Of a stretch of DNA of 64,000 nt, positions 50,543 through 62,935 are shown one piece after another (the stretch's first letter is position 1; each line of letters starts with the position of its first letter). Both the position numbers and the translations under genes were made by a program. The notes beneath the pieces are model-generated. The model worked only from the letters and a program-made list of their open reading frames with translations, had not been told where the DNA came from and did no database searches. Source of the stretch: Capitulum mitella (taxonomy: Eukaryota; Arthropoda; Thecostraca; Pollicipedomorpha; Pollicipedidae). The stretch is from assembly GCA_030062745.1 (NCBI GenBank), contig CP099850.1, forward strand, positions 2,542,001 to 2,606,000. Reading direction: 5' to 3'.

Positions 50543-53500
50543 GTATAGATAGTATAGTGTAATACCATGGTATGGATAGCATGGAAGATAGTTAAGTAGA
50601 TAGTACAGATAGTATTGCAAAACAGGATAGTAAATGGTAAAGATAGTGACAGTTTAGTGGCGTGATAGTGAGAGTATAGCTAATTCTGCCTTTGACAACG
50701 AATGAGAATTATAAGTGCAAAATAGGCCAACATTTCAATGTGAATACATTTGTCAAGTGCATGCAGTCCACACATTGCAAGTCATAATATTGACATGTCA
50801 GGAAGCTATGACTTCTTCCTCGAGGGAATGTCAGTCAACAGAATTATACGTTTTTGTTTCGTTTTGCTAAATTTTGTTTCGTTTGTTTGTTGTTTCTTTA
50901 CTTTGCATGTCGAATAAATAAGACATTTTCAGCAGTCAATTTTAAGGTTTCAAACGAACAGGGCGCAACTTTTTCACCCGGCTACAAGCGCTCGTAAAAT
51001 CCAACCAATTTTTGCAAACACTGCAACCAGTGCCCAGTTACATGGCTGGCAAGCTGGGGACGGGGTAAACTGGGCCAGGTAGCATGAAAATGGCGCCTTA
51101 CCCTGCTGCATGACTGGTAGGAGCCGTCCTGGTTGCAGTGACGCAAATATAACTGGTAAAAGCCGTCCTGGTTGCAGTGACAAAAATACCACTGTGCAAC
51201 AGTGGTACCGTTCAGAGGTTCTATTAAGCGTTCTTAGACAATGTCGTTGTCTAATGCCGCCTAAATCCAATTTCGATATTGATTCCGAATGTAACCTCAA
51301 TTTTATACTATCGGGCTTGGTTTTCTGAAAAAAACACGCCATCTACGTCCATAACTCCGTATAGTATAAACTGCATAATGCACCCATGCACTCCAGTTGG
51401 TGTGTTTAACTCAATAAAACATTTGATAACTATGCTTTTTCCATTTGGAGGTACCATTTCAAATAAGAAACGTGCGTCTTCTGGCAGCCATATTTCGGAA
51501 GGTAAATGGCCAGATATTTCAGACAAGACTACTGCACAATTTAAGATATCGGCTCTCGGTGGACCCACAGTGACAACGGCGGCAGATGTGTGTCGGGGCC
51601 GCAGTGGCGATGCCGCGTGGTTGCATAAATGATTCAAACTTGTTTTGCTATATATGTGGTCATTTTACTCCAAAACAGCAGACGCGCAACATAACGGCGC
51701 TCGTGAAGATGTAATATCTATAAACTATTCGAGTAACGTGTGCTTGTCCTTCTTTCTGCCTTTCCGTCATTCTGTCTGTCTGTCGTCATATCTTTGCTGC
51801 GGTCCAGGAGCCGAAAGGATAGGCGGGTCGGCAAGTGACGCGCACCGTTCGAAAGATCTCGCGCGCCACCAGAAAATCCACCAATTTTCGAGGCGCTGCG
51901 ACCCGTCGTTAGCGTATGCCGCGCGCTTCAAGGGTGGCTTTTAGCCCACAGGAATACCACGTAAAACGGCAAACGCAAAAGACAGGATGAGAGATGAAAC
52001 ATTTTTTTTCGGTCAGACCAGCTTTCGCGGTAACCACGGGTAGGATCGGCTCGAAGCGCGTCAACTTCGAGTGTCAATTGAACAGGTAATTGCGTAGCAC
52101 AAAACACGTTTCAATGCGCTTGGCACGTGCCACGCGCAAATGACGGCAATGTGAAAACAAATCCGTTTCTGGACGTTTTTCAGAATTGGGTGTGATGCTG
52201 GTGATCCAGAGATCGCAGCGACTCCGAAAAGGCATCACGATGGAGCTCCGTGTACCGTCTTTGTGTAAACGTCTTTCGTTCGTACTGAAAGTCCAACGGC
52301 TCCAGCCCACGGTTAGGGTGCCACGCCCTCGGGAACAAGCGATGTACTCATTCTCGATCTCCGTACCGATTCCACTTCAGTGTCGCATAGAAGCTTTTAA
52401 CTTTTTGCGGTGAAAACCACACCGGGGTGTAGCCCATTCTTTTGTGCTCCACATCAACCTAAAAATTATCGTATTTTGTTGAAGTATACCTGCAACAGAT
52501 GATTTAGTAAAGTCCTCCTTGTCCCAACGCGGATTTGTCGCGAAAAAGAATTCATGCCGGCAGTAGTCACTGGCTCAAGTCACAGCCAAAGAAAATGAAT
52601 AGCACACGCGCGATTCAAAACCTACGATCCGCGAGGTGAAAAAAAAACTCAGCACCCTTCACTGTCAAAGTAGTGTTGGTTTCAGAAGGCTTTCTTGGAC
52701 TCCCAGAGACAGTGACTCGAAATGGGTATTCTCTCAAAAGAAACTAAACATCGCATCGCACAGCGCTCTGTGTGCGTTTAAGAATGCTCATGAGCCAGGA
52801 GAAAAATTGCTATTCTCCGTGTGTTTTATTTTTTGTGTCGGACGTAGAGACTGTCAGCAAGGTCAGACCATGTAAGCGAAATGCAAAATAAAACAAAAGA
52901 CACTTTGAAAAAGGGCGTGTCATGTTCAGGAGTGTCCAGGAAGAACCAAGTTACCGTCATTCATAATTGTCCGCGCTCCAAAGCCAAAAACCAACCAAAG
53001 ATCCCAGAGGTCAGACTGCTTTGGAACCGCTGAATTCGCTTCCGAACGACGAAAAAACTTAAATTTTGTTTGCAGAATGCAATTGTCGAATACCATTGCT
53101 TTTGCGGGCGTCGTGGAACGCAATGAGACGTCCGCAAGGGTATGTCGACAATGCCTATTATTTCGCTACCCGCACTGAGCATGACCATAGGTAGGAGTCC
53201 GAAGTAAAAGAACAAAACGCAACATTTTGTTGCTGCCAAAACGCATTTTTGTTGTGGATAAAATGGTTGTTAATTGTGCAGTGCCGTGCTTACTGGAAGG
53301 CGGTTAATGGTATGGGAATTGCATTCAGTTAACTCTGTATGGCCAATTTAATTGGCGCAACTGTTGATTACTGGCGACTCAGGAAAGTTCATGCTTAATC
53401 CACGAGGTCTTCGCAGCGCAGCAAGGTGCCGTCGTGTAGAATATTCATTAAAATGACAAAATGAAAAGTACAGATGTTTCAAAAATAGCATCTTGCATGC

Positions 53501-55700
53501 AGTCTCTTTATTACGGGTAGGGTTCAAAGCCCAATGAAACCTTCTTCAGACAATACAGCAGAAATCCAATTGACCATTTCGTTTGGCCTGCCCTGGCCGA
53601 GACGTTTGCTGCCGGCTTGTAACTTCGCCAGCACGTGACATTAAATCGTGCACTCTTTCCCAAGACGGCTATTTTTTAAAAAAAAATGCGGTTTGGTCCG
53701 CAGTGCTTTAGCTCGTAAGCTTTTCGGTCCATTTAACTAATTTGGAAGTCGTTATCGGATGTCTAACAGGAAGTTATTGCTCTTCTGCGTCTTTTCTACA
53801 ATGCCATAGAATCATCCAGCTGCGAGAGCAGACAATATCATGGGTGTGTATGATCTTGAAACTAGCAGTTCCTTTTGGCCCAGACTATTGAAATAAATCG
53901 ATGCGTATCCAATGATTAAAAAAAAAATAACGAGAGGAATAAATGCAAATATCATAAACACGACATGAATTGCTTTTTCTAAGTAGGCTTATTTAATGTC
54001 ATATCACAGCGCCATAAGCATTCGCGCAAATTTCGTTCTTTTGTGTCGGTGATTTTCTCCATTCAGTACCTCTCTGTTGGATCAACGGAAGCAAAACTGT
54101 GTGATTGCATCGCAAATCTCACCACAAAACAGAAGCCATTTCTGCTTTTTATTCTTTATACGGAATCAGGGCCATTGTGCTCGAATGGCCAATTCAGAGC
54201 AGAAGCCGAACAACCACTAGGCAGTGAAGCCTTTCAGTAAACATCTGATATTAGTTTTCCACGATACTTTTACCACGCGCCATACTCATTCTGTGACGTG
54301 CGCCGGGTATTGCAAAAACACAGAATAAAATAATGAATCCATAGAGGACAATAAAGGATCTCATCGCAGCGCTGCCCACATCCGGAATGGCTCTCACCTA
54401 CGACACATTTCGGCACGCGGAGGGAAAAACAGTTTAAAACGGAGATGCGGAATTGCGCCGGGCGCCGCTATGGAATGAGCGCGTCCCAAAAAACATTTCA
54501 GTGAGTGTCCGAATGTGAAGTGGACGTCAGAGCTTCTCGCAGTGCCGATCGTGCGGACCGTTCCGAGTTCGTTTAGTCCAGCCCGGCGCCATTTCTCGGG
54601 CAATATCCTGTGGCCGCCGGTGACAAATAACGAAGGGGACCAACAGCCCAGGGCAACAAATGGACCTGGCAGGTTAACCCCGAGCATTGTCGTACGGCAG
54701 CCGGCGTTGAAGACCAGCAGCCACGCGCGGGAGGGTCGTCGCCAAAGCTGCGATGGTAGTTTGTTTCAGGAGAGTGAACTGCCGATTCTGGCGCGCAGAA
54801 CGGCGAAAAACAGGATTTTGAAAGGAAAAAACAGATTGCATCGTCGCACGTTTAGATGCAGGATTTCTCCGCCGCTTCAGCAGCTCTAAAGCCTTGCCAA
54901 ACAAGATTGGGAACGATCAGCAAATCATTCGGACAATGCACCATTGGTTCTTGTGCGGCCCCGAACGGTGTGCCGTCTCTGAATCAATACGTTATCCAAT
55001 GCATGTTTCGGATGAGATGTTTCATATTGGGCTTTTTATTCAGTTCACAGATCCCATTTTTCCAGTAAGTATTAGAAATATCGATGTATTTGGTATAGAG
55101 TTGCCCAAAAATTGGACGAATTCATCTCACCGTTGTCTTTTCATCTAAATGCGTACACCTCAACCTATCAACATTATCCATAGTCGCAGTAGGAAATCAC
55201 AATGAAAACAATCATGCTGTTATTTTTACAAGGTAGAGTTGGACAAAACGCCCCAGTTTCACGAAAAACAACATTTGTAACAGCCAGTAGTTGGCGTATT
55301 CCCGGCAAGAGCCTGTAAAATACTTTGGAAATACCTGGAACATTGTTTTCGTTTCGACTATATGCTGGAATTTACAAAAACATTTCTTCTTTGGGTGTAC
55401 GTTGCAAATTGAAAAAACCGTGCTCTCCCGACCATTTAACCCTCATCCCTATTCAGAATTTCGCCGCCTTCGTTACCAAGGGGGTCTTCAACCTCCCAAG
55501 CCATAAGACCTGACCATCTAGAGCGATGCAACAAAAATGGTGCATAGCCTGTTCTTTTGGTTCCGTTGCTTCTTTGGTTTCTTTTGGTCCTTCGATTGCA
55601 CCCTGTTTGACTCTTTTAAGTCGCACAGAAGATCCCAGAAGAGGTCATCTCAGTGGATTTTAGTTTTCCTTAGGTTCTATAAAACATACATGGGATCGTA
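50543..55700. other. No confident gene
   Basis: AT-rich sequence with scattered short ORFs. Two minus-strand ORFs look protein-like but have no recognised domain. One is 51308-51637. The other is 52961-53239, whose start MAATKCCVLFFYFGLLPMVM resembles a signal peptide. No splice-supported gene could be assembled. Confidence 0.35.
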
Positions 55701-55704
55701 ATCT

Positions 55705-55900
55705 ATTGGACACTGTTAAGGGGCCCAGAACACTGTTGAAGGGCCGAGGGAGGGGGCTGCGGGGCAGCTCCCCAACCACGTTCGCGATAATTTGGAAAAT
55801 TTAGCATTAGACCTGCGCCGTGGCATGTAAAAAAATCAATGAAAAAATGGTTTTGGTCTCCTTCCCCAGTTTCGAAGACACTCCTCATGCAGATATGCAA
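55705..55900 (-). repeat. Dispersed repeat, shared with 3.8 kb
   Basis: Reverse-strand match to 3770-3850 as described there. It is followed at 55890-56010 by four or five short direct repeats of CTCATGCAGATATGCAA and ATATGCAGAAAA. Confidence 0.45.
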
Positions 55901-56009
55901 ATGTGCAAACATGCAAGTTCCTCATCAAATATGCAATAATATAAGATGCAGGAAATATGCAGAAAATCCTCATGCAGATATGCAAGTTCCTCATCAGATA
56001 TGCAGTAAT

Positions 56010-59000
56010 ACATGAATTGGTTTTCGTTGGATTCCTTCATGATTTGGTACCATTAGTTGCAGACTTGCGTGTCATGTCAGGGCCGTAAACAGGTTATCAT
56101 CCTTGTACGTGAATATCCATCGCCGACCCCTGCAGCCTCTCGTAGAACCCAAGTTCGGCCATCTCCTCCCGTTGTGACTATCTTCGAAAGAATCCGTTCC
56201 TTGAAAACTGAACAAAATTCTTCCCGTGGCTGAACCAAGAATCGATAGCCCTCCATCATTAGGCCAACGGTTCTTGTATTTGCATTAATCCGCCGAAGCC
56301 CGAGTTCTCTCTCCCTCGGATGACGGTTGGCGGTGGACGAGGACGCAGTTCTTCATTGAGATGGATGTTTTTCAAACTTCCTTTGACTAACCAGTTGGCG
56401 AAATAGTTTAGGTGTTCTAAGTTTCAAAACGTCGTGGTTAGCGCCCGGAGGTAATGTATAAAGGTTTGGTTTCGCTACGGCTAACTCCTAGATTATTTCT
56501 TCAGTCGGCGTATGCGTCAGTGGGCACTGGACTCTCGGCTGTTCCCTCATGGGAATATTAGCATCTTCACTGGGACTTATATCCCAAAGCGAATGTGTAT
56601 TATGAACTAAAAAAAGAATGTCCGTACTCTCGTTGTGTCCTGCATTAACACAGGCTATACTGAACCGTGGCTTATAGTACTATTTAAAGGCACCGAGGAG
56701 CAGTGCGCGGAGTTACACACACGGAATAACCGGGGAGGGATTGTAGAATGAAACGTTTTTAGGTTCTCTAGGTGTCTAGAATGACCACTTTCCAACCGTT
56801 ATCATGCTATTCTGACATTGGCAAACCTACAATGAATAATCGAAACCACGCGTGCAGTAACATTCCGGCAGAAAAGAGCAGGGGATCGGCGCATCGGTTG
56901 TACTGAGAGGAGGAAGAACGTTAACTTGAATCGCCCGGCCGCAAGACAGACGAGCCGGTGACGGCGGCGCAGTGAGCTCCGTGTCAAGCCCTGATCATAG
57001 GTGATTAGATATGCACGAGGGACGGTCAGATGCAGCTTTTTATTCGGTGCAGGGATAGATCCTGCTCATTTTTGTGCAGCGATAAGAAAGTGTGAAATTT
57101 AGATGTGTTGCCGTCGTTTCCTAATGACCAGGGTGACCAGAGAGACCGGGAAAGTGTAACAAGGGCTCTGTAGAAATCCTGGAACAAAGAGGCATTTAAA
57201 TAATGATGGATGCTGAGGCTGGATAAGCGATGGTGAGCTTGAAGTTACTTAATAGTCTTCGGCATCGCGTGCGAAGGAAGCAAAAGCGATTGACAATGAA
57301 AGAGCCTCGTATGATAGCTCAACGTATCATTCGAGTCAAAGACATATTCCCAACTGTTTTATTTCTCATTGAATCCAAAAACATAATCAAAGCACGAGCC
57401 CAGAGCTTCGCTTGGTAATGTGTGTCGCCGATCCGTGTGCAGGAGATTTAACTTTTCAGTAATTAGAAAACCAACTCCACCAGAGAGAGCAATGCATAGC
57501 ATCATACCTAACTTTCCCACATCCGAGTTAAAGTGTCCATTTGATATGCTGTTAAGCTGTTTCCCATAGAGCTTACTGAAAATATCCATAAAAACAAATA
57601 TGAGACCAACGCTTCAAGAGGCTTAGACTGTAAAACACTTCAAACGAAAACAAACAAAAAAGATCCGTTCTCCGCATCAGTAGCACTGTAGGAACCACCA
57701 ATGGCCCGGTGAACGTCACATATCAAATCTAGCAAGAAGCCACAGGTGAAACAGCCGTCCGCAATTGTTACCGCCGCTGGCCGCCCGTCACGGCTCTGGC
57801 TCCGGCGACGCCCGTGCCCGGCTCGGTCGCTCGCATGGCCGAACACCTCCCGGCCGCGGGGACCGGCCGGCCATTCTTTTTGACGTGGTCGGGGGAAGCG
57901 GGATGTCGTTGCGGTATGCGCCCGTTCGGGCGGACAGACTTGTCTTCATGCGGCGTAATAGTGCTCACCGGGTATTTCGGATCAGCTTTCGGTAAGGAGA
58001 TTATTTTTCTGTTGCTTTCTTTAGTCTGGTATCTCTTCGTTCTGTTATCGTCGCATTCACCATTTATCATCATCCTCGATTGCCTGTGTCCGCTATGTTA
58101 GATCGTGGTTCGCGTACATTTGAGCGGCAGTGTTTATCAAGATGCGGTTATTCCTGGGCCTGAATTGCAAACGGTGATCAGCTTGTGGACGAATTACCGT
58201 GCGTGTTGTGGGCGATTACCGTGCTAGCTGTTGTTTGTCTGAATGAGCTTCGTCCACTGTCGTCGTTGGGCGAGCGCGTGGTGACGCTAATCTTGAGGGA
58301 GTTCTTGTTTGGCGGCTGCCAGGCGGTATATTTCAGTTTCGTTCACCGCAACTTACGCTGCTTTTTCCATTCGTTTGCACTGCATGTCACGTGTCGGTCC
58401 TTTTGGTTGTTGTTGTCATGTTGTCTACGATAATTTAGTTTCAAGGGACTATTATTACGATCGTTAATTCCTCAGAAACCGTTTCCAAAATACATCACTC
58501 CTACCGGAACGCGTATCGACGACCGAGGAAACCCGACAACGCTGCACCAAAGCTGTGAGGCGAAACAAGTACCGAAAAGTAAGAGAGTGTTCCTTTTCAT
58601 GTCATCAAACCTGGCCAGACCAATACGTAACAGGCTGAACAAATGCATGCAAACAACAAACAAACACGCAAGATTTTTGCGTGCACATTCACGCTTGACT
58701 GCTGCCCAATCTTCCACGTGCATCATTCAACAAGACACGGAATGTTATCGGACAAAGATTTTTTCCACCGCGGTATCCGGTTGGCACACAAACCGCCATC
58801 GTCGCTGTCGTCAAGTGCCTAATTTCGGCCGTTTGACAGTATCAACGGCGCAGAACTTGTCCGTCGGCCGGGACTGGACGGTCCCAGGCCGGCGGCGCGT
58901 CGGTGGCCGTGATGCAAGCGCAACGCAGCGCTCTGAACCCGAACCCTGAACCCTGGCCGATGGGCCTCAACGATGACGCCTGCGCCGACGGCGGCCTGGC

Positions 59001-59838
59001 CATGATGTCCTTATCGGACGTATCACCGAACAGCGGCAGTCTGAAATGCGTTGTTGGAGGATGGTCTCGTCCACAGGCTGATCACCGTTTGCGATTTAGG
59101 CCCGGGAATAGCTCTCGATGAATGCCTTGAATCCTAAGTTCCTCCAGGGTGTACATACCATGGATTAGACCGCAGTGTTTGGCCTCCCTTGGAGTCTCTG
59201 TGCCTGACGTTTGTTTTCTGTCATCGGGGACACTCCAAATGATGTCGAAACAAACATCAGGAAACTTGAGCCAACTCGCTACTACTCGGGTTCGCTCGCT
59301 ACGATCAGTTTCGTTCCCCACAATTTTTCTGAGTTGTGATGTGTGGACTGATAGGCCATTTGGCGCCTGCAATTTTTACGTGAACTTGGTTTAGTAAGAT
59401 AAAGACTGGTGTGTTTAAATCTATACTACATACTGCAGATGTCTGTCTGCCTTTGGCACAGCGGTGACAGCTGATATTATAACAAGAACATTTCATTACA
59501 CTAAAATCAAGCATTGGTTGGAAAACGAGGGTTACGAACAGCTGACAAATGAAATAATAAGAATGATACTTCACTCTTTGTCGGCAAGCCATCCTCCAAT
59601 GGAGGGTGAGCTGAATTAAAATGGCACGTTCTGGGCATTTGTATGTTCTTCACGAAAAGAATTCATACAGTCTTGCACTCTTGCAGAAGATCTCTGTAGA
59701 CTGTCTTCAGTAACCGTGGCTGAAGACTAACTTTGGCTACGATGAAGTAACGTTGATTGGGGCCCATATTTTCTATTCGATCGTGTGTTGTGGACTGTCT
59801 CCTAAGTTATCACATTAAGACACTTTTATACCGGAAAC
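56010..59838. other. No confident gene; GC-rich patches
   Basis: 57740-57960 and 58790-59090 are GC-rich with open frames. The first shares ATTGTTACCGCCGC with 19933-19946, hinting at a GC-rich dispersed repeat. The plus-strand frame at 58903-59121 (PEPWPMGLNDDACADGG) could be an exon of the gene that follows, but no supporting junction chain was found. Confidence 0.35.
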
Positions 59839-60788
59839 ATGCAGCCGTGCGCCAGTCTTGAGACGCTGCGGAGACTGATCCGCGAGAGGAAGATGAAAGC
59901 CGATCTTCTGAGAGAGGAGAAGCTCGCTAAGATGGCTCAAAATCGGCTGGACCTGGCTGAGCTGCGGGACAGCTACCAGGCGCTGGACGCCGTCCGCAAG
60001 AAGCCCTGGCTGGCCGCGCTCAACCTCAACACGCCGGAGCGGGTCAACAAGCCCGCCTGGGACGCCTACGTGCGCCGCTACATCACGCCCGAGCGGCGGG
60101 TCTCTCTGCCGCCCGACGACGAAGTGGACGTGGACCTGCTCACGGAGAAGCTGCTGCACTCGGACGCGCGCCAGCGGCCGCGGCCGCCGCCCCAATGCGC
60201 CGACGGCTTCTACCCGCCGTTCGGCGACGTCCGCCCGTCGCCGGCGACGACCCGGCCGCGCGCGCTCGTCTGGGGCGCGCTCATCCCCAACAGCGTGCTG
60301 GTTCGCCTGCTGTGGACGACCCGCACGCTGGAGGCCACGGCGGCGGCGCGCTGGCGGCGTAAGCAGCTCGTGCTGCGGCGCAGTCTGGACGACGCCTGCA
60401 CGGACGGCGGCGACAACGCCGAAGACGAGGCCGAGCTGGAGGAGCTGCTGGGCGTGCCGCCGCGCGTCGCCCAGTACCGACGCGGTGCGATCGGCGACGT
60501 CAGCGAGCCCGGGCTGGCCGCCGCCCACGCCGCCGACGACACGGACTGGGCGCTGGAGTGGGAGCTGAGCCAGCCGCTGGCGACGCGCCGCCGGCGCCGG
60601 CAGCGCGGCTCGCGCGACCACCGCCGCCGCCGCCGCTCGTCCCGCCGTCGCTCGCGACGCTCGCGGGGCAGCTCTCTGCCGTCGTCGCGCGGTTCGGCGG
60701 CGACCGGCGGCCGCTCGCGCTCGGACGAGTCGTGCGCGGCGAGTCGCGACGCGGCGAGACGCGCCTCGGCGGGCGCAACGGCCACCCG

Positions 60789-60819
<31 letters not shown>

Positions 60820-62151
60820 CCGCCGGCTCGGCCGCGGCCGCCGCCGCCGAGGCCGCCTGTCCGGAGGGACCAGGTGAGGACTGAGCGGGACGAGCAGGCG
60901 TCGGTGTCGTCCGAGCCAGCCGTCAGAGCGGAGCGCTCGGCGCGACGCGCAGACGGAGCCGACAGCCACGCCGACGACGCCGGCGAGGTGCAGGAACACC
61001 GGCCGGTTTTCCACAACATCTGCGGTCCGCTGACGGAAACAATCCCGATCAGCATGTTTGCCGGCGAGAGCTACGAAGAGAGCCGGAAAAGAGCGGCCGA
61101 GTTCATGAAGGAGTTCAGAGGCAGGCCCTGGCTGATGAGCCTCGTTCCCGACATCGCCCTGGGCGAATATGTGAGCCTCGGGTCGCTTCCCGCAACGATC
61201 ATTGACAGGATCTCGACCAATAACCCGCGGCTGGTGGCCGACGCCATTCAAGGCGTGACGCAGCTGATGCGGCATTTCTCGTTCAAGCACCCCGTGTCCC
61301 TGAAACGGAAGCTGTTTCTACTCCTCCAGGACAGCGTCGCGGACGCCATCGCGTTCGAGCCGATCCTGAAGCTGCTGGAGGGGTCGCTCGCCGTGCCGTC
61401 CGACGAGCTGGTGCCGCTCCTGCTGGGCCTGTACCCCCTGAGCGCGGAGGCGACGCGGGTCACGATCGACGCGTACCTGCGACGGGGCGGACTCCGGGAC
61501 GCCGAGCGCCGGCTGCGGCGCGAGCTGCTCTCGTGGGCGGCGCCCGGCGTCCGCTCCCGGCACAGCGCCGACCTGCAGGTAGCGCTCGGCCGGCGCGCGG
61601 CCCACTTCTTGGCCGAGTGGCGCGCCTCGTACGAGACGAACGCCAGCCTGCTGGCCGAGGAGCTGAGGCGCGAGCGGCTGCAGGTGCAGGTGCGCGCCGA
61701 CATCGTGCGCGCGCTGGCCAAGTATGAGCCGACCACCGTGCGGCTGGAAGGCGAGCAGCTCTGCCTGCAGCTGGCCCAGCCGCCGGACGACGAGTTCGCC
61801 CGCGCGCCCGGCGCCGTCGACGTGCTCAACTACTTCGTCGAGATGAGCGAGCCGGAGGCGCCGGCCGCCGCGCCGCCGCCGGCCGCCGGTCGCGCGTTCC
61901 GTCCGCGCGCCAGCCGCGTCTGGCGGCGCCACAACCGGGAGCTGGTGGTGGCGCCGCGCGCCGGACTAGCTCTGCGCGGCCACCCGGCCCCCAGCGCCGT
62001 CCTCCAGCAGCCGACCGTGCTGGTGACGCACGCGCGTCGCGGCCTGGCGCCGCTGCCCTGGCCCCAGCTGACGCTCAGTATCAGCCTGCGCGTGGCCAAC
62101 AAGTTCTTCTACCAGGAGCCGTCCGACTGCGGCGGGGACGGCGATACCTAG
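59839..62151 (+). CDS. Uncharacterised 770-residue protein, single long exon
   Basis: One uninterrupted frame of 770 codons runs from ATG 59839 to TAG. The N-terminal part (to ~residue 95) is helical and charged: LETLRRLIRERKMKADLLRE then KPWLAALNLNTPERVNKP. Residues ~248-345 are a low-complexity Arg/Ser then Pro-rich tract. The second half (~390-650) is a helical, folded-looking region (SYEESRKRAAEFMKEFRG, FKHPVSLKRKLFLLLQDSV, LEGSLAVPSDELVPLLLG), followed by VDVLNYFVEMSE and a basic tail. Codon usage is strongly GC-ending, like the EDC4 exons, which argues for a real host gene. I do not recognise the family. It may be the last exon of a larger gene, since the frame near 59800 does not prove the start. 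A potential donor (ACCAG|gtgagg, ~60872) lies within it, but the frame stays open through it. Confidence 0.75.
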
Positions 62152-62860
62152 AGCGGCGTGAGACTGTGAGCTGGAGATCCGCAGTGGCGTGAGCGGCGGG
62201 CGCCGGACCTGTTTCACCGCCGGGGAAACGCTGTCGGAAATGCCTGGCCGATCTGGCAACGCGTCTCGGGGGAATTACGGGGATGGAGGTCTGGAAAACG
62301 CTCCATCCTGGAGGTTTTCGCCTCACAGCAGCAACAGCTATAGCTTTGCCAGGGAACGGTTTGGCGCACACAGGGCATTCCTCAGTAAATGCTTGCTGGA
62401 AAGCCAGGAGATCGAAACGGGGTTGCACGAAGTCGATGCAAAGGTGATTACGACGGTAATTCCATTGAACGAAAAAGAGGGAGGTCTAGGCTGATGGAGG
62501 ACGGGCTCTTCAGTTTCCAAGGGCGTCTGAATACATGAAGCGAATTATGTTTAGTCTCGTCAATGACTCATAAACCAGAAACAATGCTTGTCATGCGAAT
62601 TTTGTATGCGGCACAGCATTTTTCATACGTAGTTCACGAACCGTTATTTTGCAGCAGATCATTTAAGTAAATACCGAATTCTACAGCTGTACCATTTCCG
62701 AACCTCCATGCATGGCAGACCAAAAGAAGAAGCCTAAAACGATATCTTCGACGTGATAATCTTCATTAAGCAATGCAAGGGTGAGAACGACTTCCTTCCA
62801 CAAAGGGTTGCATATGCCCGTGCTGTGTTCTATCGCAGGCTCGTTACTTAAACATGATAT
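62152..62860. other. 3' flank of the 770-residue gene
   Basis: No AATAAA is seen close to the stop. GC-rich to ~62230, then balanced sequence; no further ORF of note. Confidence 0.35.
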
Positions 62861-62935
62861 GGTAGCGGAGTGGCAAGGTGCTTGCTTCTCATGCAAGTAA
62901 GACGGGTGCGATTCCCGGCTACGGATGTCCCGTTT
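62861..62935 (+). mobile_element. tRNA-like SINE head (CTC anticodon-like loop)
   Basis: An A-box-like TAGCGGAGTGG is followed by a perfect 5-bp anticodon stem CTTGC/GCAAG with loop TTCTCAT (anticodon position CTC) and a B-box GGTGCGATTCC. The acceptor ends do not pair, so this is not a functional tRNA but a tRNA-derived SINE head or tRNA pseudogene. A body of pyrimidine-rich sequence follows, with a ~66-bp duplication (GGCTCAGGGCTAC..CTCTGAGGCGCA at ~63080 and ~63142). Confidence 0.5.

Noticed and set aside
51308-51637. Minus-strand 109-codon ORF as a receptor or channel exon
   Set aside because: The amino-acid mix looks natural but no motif could be matched convincingly, and no splice chain was found.
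59815-61290. 491-codon ORF on the minus strand
   Set aside because: It is the antisense shadow of the 770-codon plus-strand frame; GC-saturated third positions keep it open. Its residue mix (Arg/Ala-rich runs, no domain) is unlike a natural protein.
62861-62935. Functional tRNA-Glu (CTC)
   Set aside because: The anticodon arm and A/B boxes are present, but the acceptor ends do not pair and the T stem has a mismatch.
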